The notes under the pieces: generated by a model
The model's database searches: none
What the model was told of the DNA's origin: nothing
The model's input: the letters and a program-made list of their open reading frames with translations, nothing else
Made by a program: the position numbers and the translations under genes
In this document: positions 9,171-18,697 of the stretch, piece after piece
Layout of the letters: every line of letters begins with the position of its first letter
Position numbering within the stretch: position 1 is the stretch's first letter
Origin: Agrobacterium vitis
GTDB lineage: Bacteria; Pseudomonadota; Alphaproteobacteria; Rhizobiales; Rhizobiaceae
DNA: 64,000 nucleotides
Assembly: GCF_013337045.2 (NCBI RefSeq)
Contig: NZ_CP118259.1
Location: 868,001 to 932,000, forward strand
Direction of reading: 5' to 3'

Positions 9171-10229
9171 ATGCGCGTACTTGTAACCGGCGGCGCCGGC
9201 TTTATCGGATCAGCCGTCGTGCGGCATCTGGTGCTTGAAAAAGGCTATGAGGTCCTGAATATCGACAAGCTGACCTATGCCGGTACCTTGACGTCACTGA
9301 AATCGGTCGATGCAAATCCGCTGTACCGGTTCCTTCAGGCCGATATCTGTGACGGCCAGGCGATTGCTTCGGCTTTTGCAAGCTTCAGGCCTGATCGTGT
9401 CATGCATCTGGCCGCTGAAAGCCATGTTGACCGCTCGATTACCGGCGCCAAGGATTTCGTCGAGACCAATGTGCTTGGCACGTTCACCATGCTGGAATGC
9501 GCTCGCGCCTATTGGCAGGGGCTGGAGGGTGCGAGCAAGGACGGTTTCCGCTTTCTGCATGTCTCGACCGACGAAGTCTATGGATCGCTGGGCGATGAGG
9601 GTCTGTTTACCGAAACCACCCCCTATGATCCAAGCTCTCCCTATTCAGCCTCGAAAGCGGCCTCCGACCATCTCGCCAAGGCATGGGCGCGCACCTATGG
9701 CCTGCCGGTGGTGGTGTCGAATTGCTCCAACAATTACGGCCCCTTCCATTTCCCGGAAAAGCTCATTCCGCTGATGATCATCAACGCCATGGAAGGCAAG
9801 CCTCTGCCGGTTTACGGCAATGGCGCCAATATCCGCGATTGGCTTTACGTCGAAGACCATGCAAGGGCGCTTGATATCATCGCCGAGCGTGGACAGATCG
9901 GCGAAACCTATAATGTCGGCGGACGCAATGAGCGACGCAATATTGACGTCGTTACCCGCGTCTGCGCGCTGATGGATGAACTGCATCCGTCAGGTGCGCC
10001 GCATGAGAAGCTGATCCAATATGTGACCGACCGTCCCGGACACGACGCGCGCTATGCCATCGACGCGACCCGGCTGGAAACTGAACTCGGCTGGAAGGCT
10101 CAGGAAAATTTCGAGACCGGCATCGAGAAAACTGTGAAATGGTATCTTGAAAACCGCTGGTGGTGGGAGCCGTTGCGCCAGGGCTATGATGGTAGCCGTC
10201 TTGGCCTGCTGAAAGCCGCAAGCAAATGA
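9171..10229 (+). CDS. rfbB: dTDP-glucose 4,6-dehydratase
   Basis: A 352-residue extended short-chain dehydrogenase that converts dTDP-glucose to dTDP-4-keto-6-deoxyglucose using bound NAD. The Rossmann motif GGAGFIGS is at 7-14, [10 protein letters not shown] follows in the middle, and the [10 protein letters not shown] segment carries the catalytic Tyr and Lys. Length is normal (about 350). The gene overlaps rfbD by 4 bp (ATGA at 10226-10229), which supports a single operon. Confidence 0.96.
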   Translation: MRVLVTGGAGFIGSAVVRHLVLEKGYEVLNIDKLTYAGTLTSLKSVDANPLYRFLQADICDGQAIASAFASFRPDRVMHLAAESHVDRSITGAKDFVETNVLGTFTMLECARAYWQGLEGASKDGFRFLHVSTDEVYGSLGDEGLFTETTPYDPSSPYSASKAASDHLAKAWARTYGLPVVVSNCSNNYGPFHFPEKLIPLMIINAMEGKPLPVYGNGANIRDWLYVEDHARALDIIAERGQIGETYNVGGRNERRNIDVVTRVCALMDELHPSGAPHEKLIQYVTDRPGHDARYAIDATRLETELGWKAQENFETGIEKTVKWYLENRWWWEPLRQGYDGSRLGLLKAASK

Positions 10230-11131
10230 GCGGCGTGAAGCGCTATCTGGTAACGGGCTTGGCCGGACAGGTCGTGCAGTCGCTGCTTGAGAAAGCCAGT
10301 GATCGCAAGGATATCGACCTGGTCGCCCTGGGTCGGCCACAGCTTGATCTGGCCGATCCCTCGACGATTGACGCGGCTGTTCGTGCCGCTCAGCCCGACC
10401 TGATTATTTCGGCTGCCGCTTATACCGCAGTCGATCAGGCTGAAACCGACGAGGCCGCGGCCTTCACGGTCAATGGCGAAGGGCCGGGGGAATTGGCGCG
10501 GGTTGCCAAGGCGCTGGATATCCCGATCATCCATATCTCGACCGATTATGTCTTCGATGGCAGCAAGGCTTCGCCCTATAACGAGGCCGATCCGGTTGCG
10601 CCGCTTGGCGTATACGGCCGCAGCAAGCTGGAAGGCGAGCGCCGTGTGGCGGCGGAAACCGACAACCACGCGATCCTGCGCACGGCCTGGGTCTACAGCC
10701 CGTTCGGCAAGAATTTTCTGCTGACCATGTTGCGGCTGGCCGAAACCCGCGATGAACTGGGCGTGGTTGCCGACCAGATCGGCAATCCGACCTCGGCGCT
10801 TGATATTGCCGATGCGGTGTTGAAAGTTGCCGAAAACCTGCTGTCGTCCAAGGATGCCGATCTGCGCGGCACGTTCCATATGACGGGATCAGGAGAGGCG
10901 AGCTGGGCGGAGTTTGCAGCTGAAATTTTCAGGCTGTCTGCTGACCAAAACGGCCCTTCGGCCAAAGTCAATCCGATCCCGGCCAGCGCCTACCCGACGC
11001 CTGCCAAACGGCCTGCGAACTCCCGGCTGGATTGCGCCAAACTGGCCAGGGTTCATGCTATCGATATCCCCGATTGGCGCGTATCGACGCAACTGGTCAT
11101 CGACCGGTTACGGCGGCCAGCGGCAGTTTAG
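10226..11131 (+). CDS. rfbD: dTDP-4-dehydrorhamnose reductase
   Basis: A 301-residue RmlD-type reductase for the final step to dTDP-L-rhamnose. The nucleotide-binding segment reads [12 protein letters not shown] (GxxGQV pattern of RmlD), followed by [22 protein letters not shown] and the catalytic YGRSKLEGE. Length is as expected. The start overlaps the rfbB stop, so translation is coupled. Confidence 0.95.
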   Translation: MSGVKRYLVTGLAGQVVQSLLEKASDRKDIDLVALGRPQLDLADPSTIDAAVRAAQPDLIISAAAYTAVDQAETDEAAAFTVNGEGPGELARVAKALDIPIIHISTDYVFDGSKASPYNEADPVAPLGVYGRSKLEGERRVAAETDNHAILRTAWVYSPFGKNFLLTMLRLAETRDELGVVADQIGNPTSALDIADAVLKVAENLLSSKDADLRGTFHMTGSGEASWAEFAAEIFRLSADQNGPSAKVNPIPASAYPTPAKRPANSRLDCAKLARVHAIDIPDWRVSTQLVIDRLRRPAAV

Positions 11132-11208
11132 AGTTTGTCCGGGCAACGATGATCGCCAGCTTTCCTCAAAAGACAACGAACACAAATGACGTGTCAGGAG
11201 TTTTATAA

Positions 11209-12072
11209 ATGAAGGGTATCATTCTAGCCGGAGGCAGCGGCACCCGCCTGCATCCCATGACGCTAGTCACCTCCAAGCAGCTCATGCCTGTCTATGACAA
11301 GCCGATGATCTATTACCCACTCTCGACACTGATGCTGGCCGGGATTCGCGATATCCTGATCATTTCGACACCGAAGGATCTGCCGAACTTTCAAAGCCTG
11401 CTGGGTGATGGGTCGAAATGGGGGATTTCGCTGACCTATGCCGAGCAGCCGTCACCGGATGGCCTGGCGCAGGCCTATATTATCGGCGCGGATTTCGTCG
11501 GTTCCAACCCGTCCTGCCTCATTCTGGGGGACAATATCTTCTACGGTCACGGCATCAACGACCTGTTCAGAAGTGCTGTGGCCCGCAATGACGGGGCAAC
11601 CGTATTTGCCTATCACGTCAACGATCCGGAACGCTATGGCGTGGTGGAATTCGACAAGGACATGAAGGCGGTTTCGATCGAGGAAAAGCCTCAGGTGCCG
11701 CGCTCGAGCTGGGCCGTGACCGGGCTTTACTTCTACGACAAGGATGTCGTGGATATCGCCGCGAACCTCAAGCCATCGGCACGCGGCGAGCTTGAAATCA
11801 CCGACGTCAACCGGGTCTATCTCGAGCGGGGCCGTCTTAGCGTTGAAAAGATGAGCCGTGGTTATGCATGGCTGGATACCGGCACGCCCGACAGTCTGCT
11901 CGACGCCTCGGAATTCGTCGCCACGCTGGAACGCCGTCAGGGGTTCAAGATTTCCTGCCCGGAAGAGATCGCCTATCGGCTCGGTTTCATCGACGCCCAA
12001 CAGCTGGAGATACTCGGCCTGCAATATGGCAAGAGCGCTTATGGGCAATATCTGCTGAAAAAAGTGCGCTGA
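11209..12072 (+). CDS. rfbA: Glucose-1-phosphate thymidylyltransferase
   Basis: A 287-residue RmlA nucleotidyltransferase that makes dTDP-glucose from dTTP and glucose-1-phosphate, the first step of the pathway. The signature [11 protein letters not shown] is at 8-18, followed by [26 protein letters not shown] and a TGLYFYD segment. The ATG follows CAGGAG at normal spacing. It is the last gene of the four-gene set and is followed by a hairpin at 12102-12135. With rfbC, rfbB and rfbD the pathway is complete in this window. Confidence 0.96.
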   Translation: MKGIILAGGSGTRLHPMTLVTSKQLMPVYDKPMIYYPLSTLMLAGIRDILIISTPKDLPNFQSLLGDGSKWGISLTYAEQPSPDGLAQAYIIGADFVGSNPSCLILGDNIFYGHGINDLFRSAVARNDGATVFAYHVNDPERYGVVEFDKDMKAVSIEEKPQVPRSSWAVTGLYFYDKDVVDIAANLKPSARGELEITDVNRVYLERGRLSVEKMSRGYAWLDTGTPDSLLDASEFVATLERRQGFKISCPEEIAYRLGFIDAQQLEILGLQYGKSAYGQYLLKKVR

Positions 12073-12101
12073 CGCTTTTAAACCGGACGCGTATCTGCAA
12101 T

Positions 12102-12135
12102 ACAGCGCCACGCACCTGAGAGGGTGTGGCGCTGT
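12102..12135 (+). terminator. Hairpin after the rhamnose operon
   Basis: A 10-bp perfect inverted repeat (ACAGCGCCAC and GTGGCGCTGT) with a 14-nt loop, 30 bp after the rfbA stop. The following bases (AATAGTTTATATA) are A/T-rich but not a clean U run, so termination may be partial and let some transcripts reach the glycosyltransferase genes. Confidence 0.55.
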
Positions 12136-12266
12136 AATAGTTTATATATGCTGCATAAATTTTTTCCTCAAGTCGACTTAGATTTAAGGTTTATGCGGTG
12201 AAATGCGGGTAGAGGTCTCGTTGCGGTCGGTGTTTGCGTTTCAAAAGTGAGGCCCGGTGAAATATT

Positions 12267-14264
12267 GTGTCGGCTGTGGAGCGCATCCAATGGTCTTATC
12301 GGTGGTGTGATGCGTTGAAGACCAGTGTGCTCGATAGACAGGATTCGGCCGGGCTGGCGCAGGTATGCGCCGCGCAGGGTCCTGCTGCACGCCATCTGGC
12401 CGATAAGCCGGTGATGATCTCAGTTGATGATCCCGACGGTTACCTTGGACCGTCGCCGCGCCTCTTGCTTCATCGTCCGGGTCGGGTTCCTGCCATTCTC
12501 AAACGGTCGTTGATCGTCAAAAATGCCGGACGCTTCCTGGGGTGGATGCCTGATGATCTGGACGCGATCACACTGGTTGGCACGGTCATGGCCATACCGG
12601 CAAAGGATGGGGCCGTTGCGGGACGGAAACCCACCGTCACGATCCGCACGCTGTCCATCGCCGAAGCTGTTTTACGGGTGCTGATACGATGGCCCCGTGC
12701 CGGTCATACATTGCTCCGCTTGTTGGCGGCGCGAAACGTCAAAGGGGCGACGTCCCGGTTTCTCCGGCATTTCGAGGCCTTGTCGTCACCCTGCTATCAG
12801 GATTGGCTTCGGTTACGCGAAGATGTGGACAGGCCACCACCTATCGCCGGCAGTTTGGCACCCCTTGTTTTGGTCAGTGTCATCGGAGCGGGTGAGGGGC
12901 GGACCGTCACCCGCAAAAGCCTTGAGCGGCAGACTTATCGCCAAGTTGAATTTGTGGATCTGGAAGACCTGCCCGGCGGCCTGGCGAACCGTGCGGAGCA
13001 GAAGGATCTGTTCTGGCTGCTGGTGCCAGCGGGCGTTACCTTGTCGCCATTGGCTTTGCAATGGATGGCCGACTGCCTGATCCATCATCCGCAGGCCGCA
13101 GGGGTCTATTGCGACGAGGACCAGATTACCCGCAAGGGCGGACCAGCTGTGCCGTTGTTCAAACCCGCCTGGAACCTGCCCCTGGTGCAAACCGGCTGGC
13201 TGCCGATGGACTGTGTTCTCTTGCGTCCTAGCTGTCTGCCGAACACCGTGGACCTGACCAATTTCGATGCGAACCAACTCGTTATCCAGGCAGCAGCAGC
13301 GGGGGACATTCTTCATCTTCCCCGCGTTCTGGTTCACCGGTCCTCTCCACGACCGGTTCTCACGCCAACGCGGCCTCTGCTTCAACCGCGCAGCTTTCGT
13401 CCCCCTGTCACCGTGATCATTCCGACCCGGGACCGGGCGGATCTTCTCTCCGCCTGTCTCGACGGACTGCTGGGCCACACCGATCACGGGGAATTGGACA
13501 TTATCGTCATCGACAATGACAGCAAGGAGGATGCGACGCGCATTCTTCTCGACAGAATCGAGGCGGAGGGTCATGTGCGGCGCTTGCCGATGCCCGGCAC
13601 TTTCAATTTCTCCAGAGCCTGCAATCTCGGCGTCGATCAGGCCCGGCATGAACGGATACTGCTGCTCAACAACGATGTCGAGCCGCTGGAGCGCGACTGG
13701 CTGGGTGAGATGAACGCCGAGCTGAACGATCCTCAGGTCGGCGCGGTCGGCGCCCTGTTGCTCTATCCTGACGGTTTTGTGCAACATGCCGGTGTCACGC
13801 TGGGGGCGGGGTCCATCGCCCGCCATAGCTTCCATTTTCATGACCCTGACGGTGGCGAGGATCACGGACTGCTTACGCAGCGCCGCCATGTTTCCGCCGT
13901 CACGGCGGCCTGCCTCTTGACCCGAAAGAGCCATTGGTTGCAGGTGGGCGGTATGGATGAAGCGAATTTACCCGTTGCCTTTAATGACGTCGATTACTGT
14001 TTGAAGCTCCGCCGTACCGGTCTCAATATCATCTGGACGCCTCATGCACGCCTTGTTCATCGTGAATCCGTATCCCGTGGCCGTGACGATACCGTCGAAA
14101 AGCGGTTGCGCCTTGCCGGAGAGGAGAAGGTGATGTTCGAACGCTGGGCCGACGTGATCGACAATGATCCCTGCTACAATCCGAACTGCTCGCTGAGCGC
14201 TGGTGATTTCGTACTGGAAGCTGCGCCGCGCGACCTGTCGGCAAGGAGTGGCCGCATCCGATGA
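12267..14264 (+). CDS. Large GT2-type glycosyltransferase (probable surface-polysaccharide rhamnosyltransferase)
   Basis: A 665-residue protein. From about 380 it is a clear GT2 domain: PVTVIIPTRDRADLL, then IVIDNDS, LLLNNDVEPL (the NND at 468-470 stands in for DxD), GAVGALLLYPDG and the acceptor-side FNDVDYCLKLRRTG. Residues about 200-350 look like a second, degenerate GT2 unit (VSVIGAGEGRT, CDEDQIT). The first 190 residues are unassigned. The layout recalls O-antigen and rhamnan glycosyltransferases. Its place just after rfbCBDA suggests dTDP-rhamnose as donor, which is inference. The GTG start at 12267 is the longest option; a later start is possible. It overlaps the next gene by 4 bp. Confidence 0.8.
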   Translation: MSAVERIQWSYRWCDALKTSVLDRQDSAGLAQVCAAQGPAARHLADKPVMISVDDPDGYLGPSPRLLLHRPGRVPAILKRSLIVKNAGRFLGWMPDDLDAITLVGTVMAIPAKDGAVAGRKPTVTIRTLSIAEAVLRVLIRWPRAGHTLLRLLAARNVKGATSRFLRHFEALSSPCYQDWLRLREDVDRPPPIAGSLAPLVLVSVIGAGEGRTVTRKSLERQTYRQVEFVDLEDLPGGLANRAEQKDLFWLLVPAGVTLSPLALQWMADCLIHHPQAAGVYCDEDQITRKGGPAVPLFKPAWNLPLVQTGWLPMDCVLLRPSCLPNTVDLTNFDANQLVIQAAAAGDILHLPRVLVHRSSPRPVLTPTRPLLQPRSFRPPVTVIIPTRDRADLLSACLDGLLGHTDHGELDIIVIDNDSKEDATRILLDRIEAEGHVRRLPMPGTFNFSRACNLGVDQARHERILLLNNDVEPLERDWLGEMNAELNDPQVGAVGALLLYPDGFVQHAGVTLGAGSIARHSFHFHDPDGGEDHGLLTQRRHVSAVTAACLLTRKSHWLQVGGMDEANLPVAFNDVDYCLKLRRTGLNIIWTPHARLVHRESVSRGRDDTVEKRLRLAGEEKVMFERWADVIDNDPCYNPNCSLSAGDFVLEAAPRDLSARSGRIR

Positions 14265-15343
14265 AAAAACGGTGGTACTGGCCGGTTCTGGAACAGGTTT
14301 TGCCGCGACCCCGGCTGCGGGAACAAGCGGATGGAAAGCCTCGCCGTCCAGTCAAGTCGGTTCTGGTCTTCGGTCGCGTTCCAAACCCCACTTTCGACTA
14401 TTATCTGCCCGTCCGGTTGAGTGCAGAGGGCATGCCTCCTTATCAGGTTCACGATATCAGAAAGCTTGACGGGGGCGCACTCGACCCCGACGGCGCATTT
14501 GTGGTGATCTGTCGCTATGCCTCACGGCCCTTGCTGCGCTGGATCGAAACCCATGCCGACAAGCTCGCCGGCGTCGGTCTGCTGTTGGATGACGACATCA
14601 ATGCTGTGATCTCCAGCCGCGACGCCGATATCGCCTATAGCCTGTTTCTATGGTTTCGGGCGCTCTATCCGCTGCGGCGTCTGAACCGCCATCTCGACAT
14701 TCTCTGGCTGTCTACGCCGCAATTGTTCCAGGCGATTGGTGAACCGAAGGCCCGTATCCTGCCGCCAGCTCCTCCCATCAGCCTTTGGGAGCGCCGGTTG
14801 CACGCCAATGGTAGAGCGGATGACGCAGCCAGCCAGGACAAGGTGGTGGTTGCCTATCACGCCACGGGGGTGCATGTGGCGGAACATCATTTTCTGAAAC
14901 CGGTCATCCGGACCGTGCTGGAACAGCGCCCCCAGGCGGTGTTTGAAGTGTTTGCGGGCAAGAAGGCGCGCGCGATCTGGAAAGACATGAACCGCGTAAC
15001 GGTGAAGGCGCCAGTGTCCTGGCCACAATATCTGGTTTACGCGGGAAGGGCGCAGGTCGATATTATGCTGGTGCCCTTGGCGCCGTCCGAGGCCAATGAC
15101 AGCCGCGCCTGCACCAAATTCATCGATGTCGCCCGGCTGGGAGCAGCAGGGCTATTTTCGGAAGGCCTGGCCTATGGCGCCGAGGCTGATGATGCGCAAC
15201 CTCGATTGCCCTACGATCAGTCGGCCTGGATCGCCGAAATTATCCGCCTGATCGATAATCCCGAGGAAAGAGCCGAGGGAGCCGAGCGGATTCGCAGCAA
15301 AGTTGCCCTGATGGGTACGACTTTCGAGCCGCTATTACCGTAA
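14261..15343 (+). CDS. Putative glycosyltransferase, family uncertain
   Basis: A 360-residue protein coupled to the GT2 gene by an ATGA overlap (14261-14264). No catalytic motif was recognised with certainty. It has a hydrophobic VKSVLVFGRVPNPTFDYYL strand near the N-terminus, a GLLLDDDINA acidic stretch, and a C-terminal half (VVVAYHATG, VFEVFAGKKA, DIMLVPLAPSEANDSRACTK) with the look of a GT-B nucleotide-sugar domain. Context makes a role in the same surface polysaccharide likely. Alternatives are a polysaccharide-modifying or scaffold protein. Confidence 0.55.
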   Translation: MKKRWYWPVLEQVLPRPRLREQADGKPRRPVKSVLVFGRVPNPTFDYYLPVRLSAEGMPPYQVHDIRKLDGGALDPDGAFVVICRYASRPLLRWIETHADKLAGVGLLLDDDINAVISSRDADIAYSLFLWFRALYPLRRLNRHLDILWLSTPQLFQAIGEPKARILPPAPPISLWERRLHANGRADDAASQDKVVVAYHATGVHVAEHHFLKPVIRTVLEQRPQAVFEVFAGKKARAIWKDMNRVTVKAPVSWPQYLVYAGRAQVDIMLVPLAPSEANDSRACTKFIDVARLGAAGLFSEGLAYGAEADDAQPRLPYDQSAWIAEIIRLIDNPEERAEGAERIRSKVALMGTTFEPLLP

Positions 15344-15403
15344 AAATCTACTTTAATATTTTTGAAGATCGCAGGATGCCGTCCAAGCCGTCCGCATTCA
15401 CGA

Positions 15404-16144
15404 TTAGCCGTAGGGCGGATAATCGACGATCTTCTGTTCCCTGACGATAAACAGCTTGCCTGTTTCCGTCTGTTGCGGCCCGACCAGCGGCAACAGCGCC
15501 TTGGCGACTTCAGAGGGATGCGGCAGCGTGTCAGGGTCTTCGCCCGGCATGGCCTGGGCTCGCATCGCCGTGCGGGTGGCACCGGGGTCAATCGAGAGGA
15601 CGCGGAGCGGCAGGCGCTGGTTTTCGGCAGCCCAGGTGCGGGCCAGTGCTTCCACCGCAGCCTTGGAGGCGGAATAGGGGCCCCAGAACGGCTTGCATTT
15701 ATGCGGTGCAGCGGAGGAAAGAATCAGGGCGCGGCCCTGGTCGGATTTGGTGATCAGCGGATCGATCGAGCGGATCAGCCGCCAGGTAGCGGTGACATTG
15801 ATGGTCATCACCTTTTCGAACACCTTGGCCTCGACATGGGCAACGGGCGAAATCGTCCCGAGCACACCGGCATTGGCAACCAGAATATCCAGCTTGCCCC
15901 AACGCTCGAAAATCGATCCACCCAAGGCATCGATGGCACCCATGTCGGCCAGATCAAACGGCACCAGGGTTGCGCTGCCACCCGCTGAGGTAATGGCGTC
16001 GTCAAGGTCTTCCAGGCCTCCGACGGTGCGGGCGCAGGCGATCACATGCGCGCCTGCCTTTGCCAGTTCCAACGCGGTGAAATAGCCGATGCCCCGTGAC
16101 GCGCCGGTGACCAGCGCGATCCGTCCCTTGAGATCAACCGTCAT
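15404..16144 (-). CDS. Short-chain dehydrogenase/reductase, unassigned substrate
   Basis: A 246-residue classical SDR. The cofactor motif TGASRGIG lies near 14-21, NAG in LVANAGVLG follows, and YSASKAAVEAL carries the catalytic Tyr and Lys. The family oxidises or reduces alcohols and ketones with NAD(P). It begins 46 bp after the purF stop on the same strand and may be co-transcribed with it. It converges with the glycosyltransferase gene. The substrate cannot be predicted from sequence. Confidence 0.88.
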   Translation of the reverse strand: MTVDLKGRIALVTGASRGIGYFTALELAKAGAHVIACARTVGGLEDLDDAITSAGGSATLVPFDLADMGAIDALGGSIFERWGKLDILVANAGVLGTISPVAHVEAKVFEKVMTINVTATWRLIRSIDPLITKSDQGRALILSSAAPHKCKPFWGPYSASKAAVEALARTWAAENQRLPLRVLSIDPGATRTAMRAQAMPGEDPDTLPHPSEVAKALLPLVGPQQTETGKLFIVREQKIVDYPPYG

Positions 16145-16190
16145 GTCCGCTTTTCCCCCTCATCATCTCATGAAACGCTAATAATTGGCC

Positions 16191-17681
16191 TCAGCCGTTA
16201 CTAGACATAACCGATACCTTGCGGCCCATTTTCTCGCCTTCCCTGTCCATCAGACGGGTCGGGTAGTCACCGGTGAAGTAATGATCGGTAAATTGCGGAT
16301 TGGCAGCATTGCGCGCCTCGCCGCCCACGGCCATGTACAGCCCGTCGATGGACAGGAAGGCAAGCGAATCGGCACCGATAAATTTCGCCATGGCTTCGGC
16401 ACCCGCATATTGATTGGCGAGCAGCTTTTCGGCGTCCGGCGTGTCGATGCCGTAGAAGTCAGGATGGTAGATCATCGGGCTAGCAACACGGATATGCACT
16501 TCCTTGGCACCGGCATCGCGGATCATTTGGACGATCTTCAGCGATGTCGTGCCGCGCACGATGGAATCGTCCACCAGGATAACCCGTTTGCCCTCGATCA
16601 TCGCCCGATTGGCCGAATGTTTCAGCTTGACGCCGAAGGCGCGGATCTGCTGCGTTGGCTCGATAAAGGTGCGTCCGACATAGTGATTGCGGATAATGCC
16701 ATATTCAAAGGGAATGCCACTGGCCTGGGCATAGCCAAGCGCCGCTGGCGTGCCGCCATCGGGAACCGGCACCACGACATCGCCATCGCAAGGGGCTTCC
16801 TTCGCCAGGTTCATGCCCATGGCTTTGCGGGTCTGATAGACGTTGCGACCGCTGACGACCGAATCGGGGCGGGCGAAATAAACATACTCGAACAGGCAGG
16901 GGCGCTCCGGTTGCGGACGTGCCGGGCGGCGGCTGTCCACCGTAATCGAACCGTCAGGCTGGATCTCGCAAATGATCACTTCGCCGTTTTCGACATCGCG
17001 CACGAATTTTGCGCCGATAATGTCCAGCGCACAGGTTTCCGAGCAGAAAATCGGTTTGCCATCGAGATCGCCCATCACCAGCGGTCGGATGCCGATCGGG
17101 TCGCGGGCGGCGATCAGTTTGGTGCGGGTCATGGCGATCATCGCATAGCCGCCCTCCATCTGCCGCATGGCGTCGATGAAACGGTCGGCTGTCGAGCTGT
17201 GGCGTGACCGGGCGATCAGATGCAACACCACTTCCGAATCCGAGGTGGATTGACAGATGGCGCCTGTGGCAATGATCTGGCGGCGCAGCGTCAGGCCGTT
17301 GGTAAAATTGCCGTTATGGGCAATGGCAATTCCGCCTTCTTCCAGCTCGGCAAACAGTGGCTGCACATTGCGCAACGCCACTTCGCCAGTGGTGGAATAG
17401 CGGGTGTGGCCGATGGCGGCAGAACCCGGCAGCTTCGCCAGCGTTACCGGATTGGTATAGTGGTCGCCGACCAAGCCCATATGCTTTTCGGTGTGAAACT
17501 GCTTGCCGTCAAAGGAAACCAGTCCGGCTGCCTCCTGGCCGCGATGCTGAAGCGCATGCAGTCCGAGAGCGGTCAGCGTTGCGGCATCCTGATGGCCCAA
17601 AATGCCGAACACGCCGCATTCTTCATGCAGCGTGTCGCCTTCGAGGTCTTCAAGGAAAGTCGATGAAATAGACTGTTTCAT
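16191..17681 (-). CDS. purF: Amidophosphoribosyltransferase
   Basis: A 496-residue enzyme of purine synthesis that transfers glutamine-derived ammonia to PRPP, giving phosphoribosylamine. The N-terminal glutaminase nucleophile is Cys22 in EECGVFGILG, so residues 1-21 form the cleaved propeptide. The PRPP-binding loop is VILVDDSIVRGTT. The start at 17681 gives the expected propeptide; the open frame runs 52 codons further upstream without matching PurF. It lies downstream of cvpA, a common pairing. Confidence 0.96.
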   Translation of the reverse strand: MKQSISSTFLEDLEGDTLHEECGVFGILGHQDAATLTALGLHALQHRGQEAAGLVSFDGKQFHTEKHMGLVGDHYTNPVTLAKLPGSAAIGHTRYSTTGEVALRNVQPLFAELEEGGIAIAHNGNFTNGLTLRRQIIATGAICQSTSDSEVVLHLIARSRHSSTADRFIDAMRQMEGGYAMIAMTRTKLIAARDPIGIRPLVMGDLDGKPIFCSETCALDIIGAKFVRDVENGEVIICEIQPDGSITVDSRRPARPQPERPCLFEYVYFARPDSVVSGRNVYQTRKAMGMNLAKEAPCDGDVVVPVPDGGTPAALGYAQASGIPFEYGIIRNHYVGRTFIEPTQQIRAFGVKLKHSANRAMIEGKRVILVDDSIVRGTTSLKIVQMIRDAGAKEVHIRVASPMIYHPDFYGIDTPDAEKLLANQYAGAEAMAKFIGADSLAFLSIDGLYMAVGGEARNAANPQFTDHYFTGDYPTRLMDREGEKMGRKVSVMSSNG

Positions 17682-17896
17682 TGCAGCAAGCCTTTGCTCG
17701 ATACATGCGCGCCGATACGGGGCACGGGTGACGAAATGCAGTGAGGAGCGCCGATTTCCATTACGGGTAGCGCTCATTCTTTGTCTCGGCTCAATCCCAG
17801 GGCTCAGTTCCTGGCAGGATCTGATGGTCTTGAGCAATTCGGACAGGATGCTCTATATAAGCAAGCCTGCCATCAACGTCCAGAAGGCGGACGATA

Positions 17897-18508
17897 TCAG
17901 TTGGCCGGCGCGGGTGCCTGACCTGGTGTCTGGGTTGGCGTTTGTGCAGGCGCATCGTCGGCAGGGGCCTGGCCTTCAGCGGGTGCTGTCTGTTGCTTGC
18001 CGAGGATGCGGGCGCGCAATTGCGGTTCGATATCGTCGGGCAGCACCGCTTCCAGCTTGACGACCAGCGCATCAAGGAACGGCTTCGACTTGGCATTGTT
18101 GACCCAGTCAGGCCGCTGCTTGGCATCGATCAGCCAGTTCCAGAAGGCCACGGCCACCACCAGCAGCAGGATGCCGCGCGCTGCTCCAAACAGGAAGCCA
18201 AGGGTGCGGTCCAATGCGCCGATCCGGCTGTCGATGATGAAGTCGGCAATGCGCGAGGTAATGAACGAGATCAGGATCAAGGCAAGCAGGAACACGCCAC
18301 CGGCAGAGGCTGCCACGGCGATCCGCTGGTCATTGGTATAATTCTTCACATAGGGAAGAATGAAGGGATAGAGATAATAGGCCGCCGCAATGGCACCCAC
18401 CCAACTGGCAATCGACAGGATCTCGCGTGAAAAGCCGCGGATCATCGCCAGCACGGCTGAAAACAGCACGACACCGATGACAATACCGTCGAAAATCGTA
18501 ATGGGCAT
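17897..18508 (-). CDS. cvpA: CvpA family membrane protein
   Basis: A 203-residue inner-membrane protein with about four hydrophobic segments, beginning ITIFDGIVIGVVLFSAVLA, and the family stretch MIRGFSREILSIASWVGA. The C-terminus is a Pro/Ala/Gln-rich tail (PAEGQAPADDAPAQT). CvpA proteins are linked to colicin V export and envelope homeostasis, but their exact role is unsettled. The start at 18508 is set by the family N-terminus. It lies 215 bp upstream of purF. Confidence 0.9.
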   Translation of the reverse strand: MPITIFDGIVIGVVLFSAVLAMIRGFSREILSIASWVGAIAAAYYLYPFILPYVKNYTNDQRIAVAASAGGVFLLALILISFITSRIADFIIDSRIGALDRTLGFLFGAARGILLLVVAVAFWNWLIDAKQRPDWVNNAKSKPFLDALVVKLEAVLPDDIEPQLRARILGKQQTAPAEGQAPADDAPAQTPTQTPGQAPAPAN

Positions 18509-18661
18509 TCCGTTCAACTCCAGGACTAGGCCGCGAAGGGGTCGCCAGGTTTCTTGATCTTTCCGGTCCGGCTGTTCCGGCGGCCTCTCCTTACACCACG
18601 ATGTCACGCAGTGGAAGGATCAATCCTTGCCGAGTTTGTTACACAAATGTGACTTTACGCC

Positions 18662-18690
18662 AAAAAACCTCCGAACGACCCGTTCCCAGG
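18662..18690 (-). terminator. Probable rho-independent terminator after the UDP-glucose dehydrogenase gene
   Basis: On the minus strand an imperfect hairpin (CCT and AACG arms pairing with CGTT and AGG across a small internal loop) is followed by six T residues. It lies 8 bp past the dehydrogenase stop codon. The stem is weak because of two mismatches. Confidence 0.55.
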
Positions 18691-18697
18691 AAGTACC

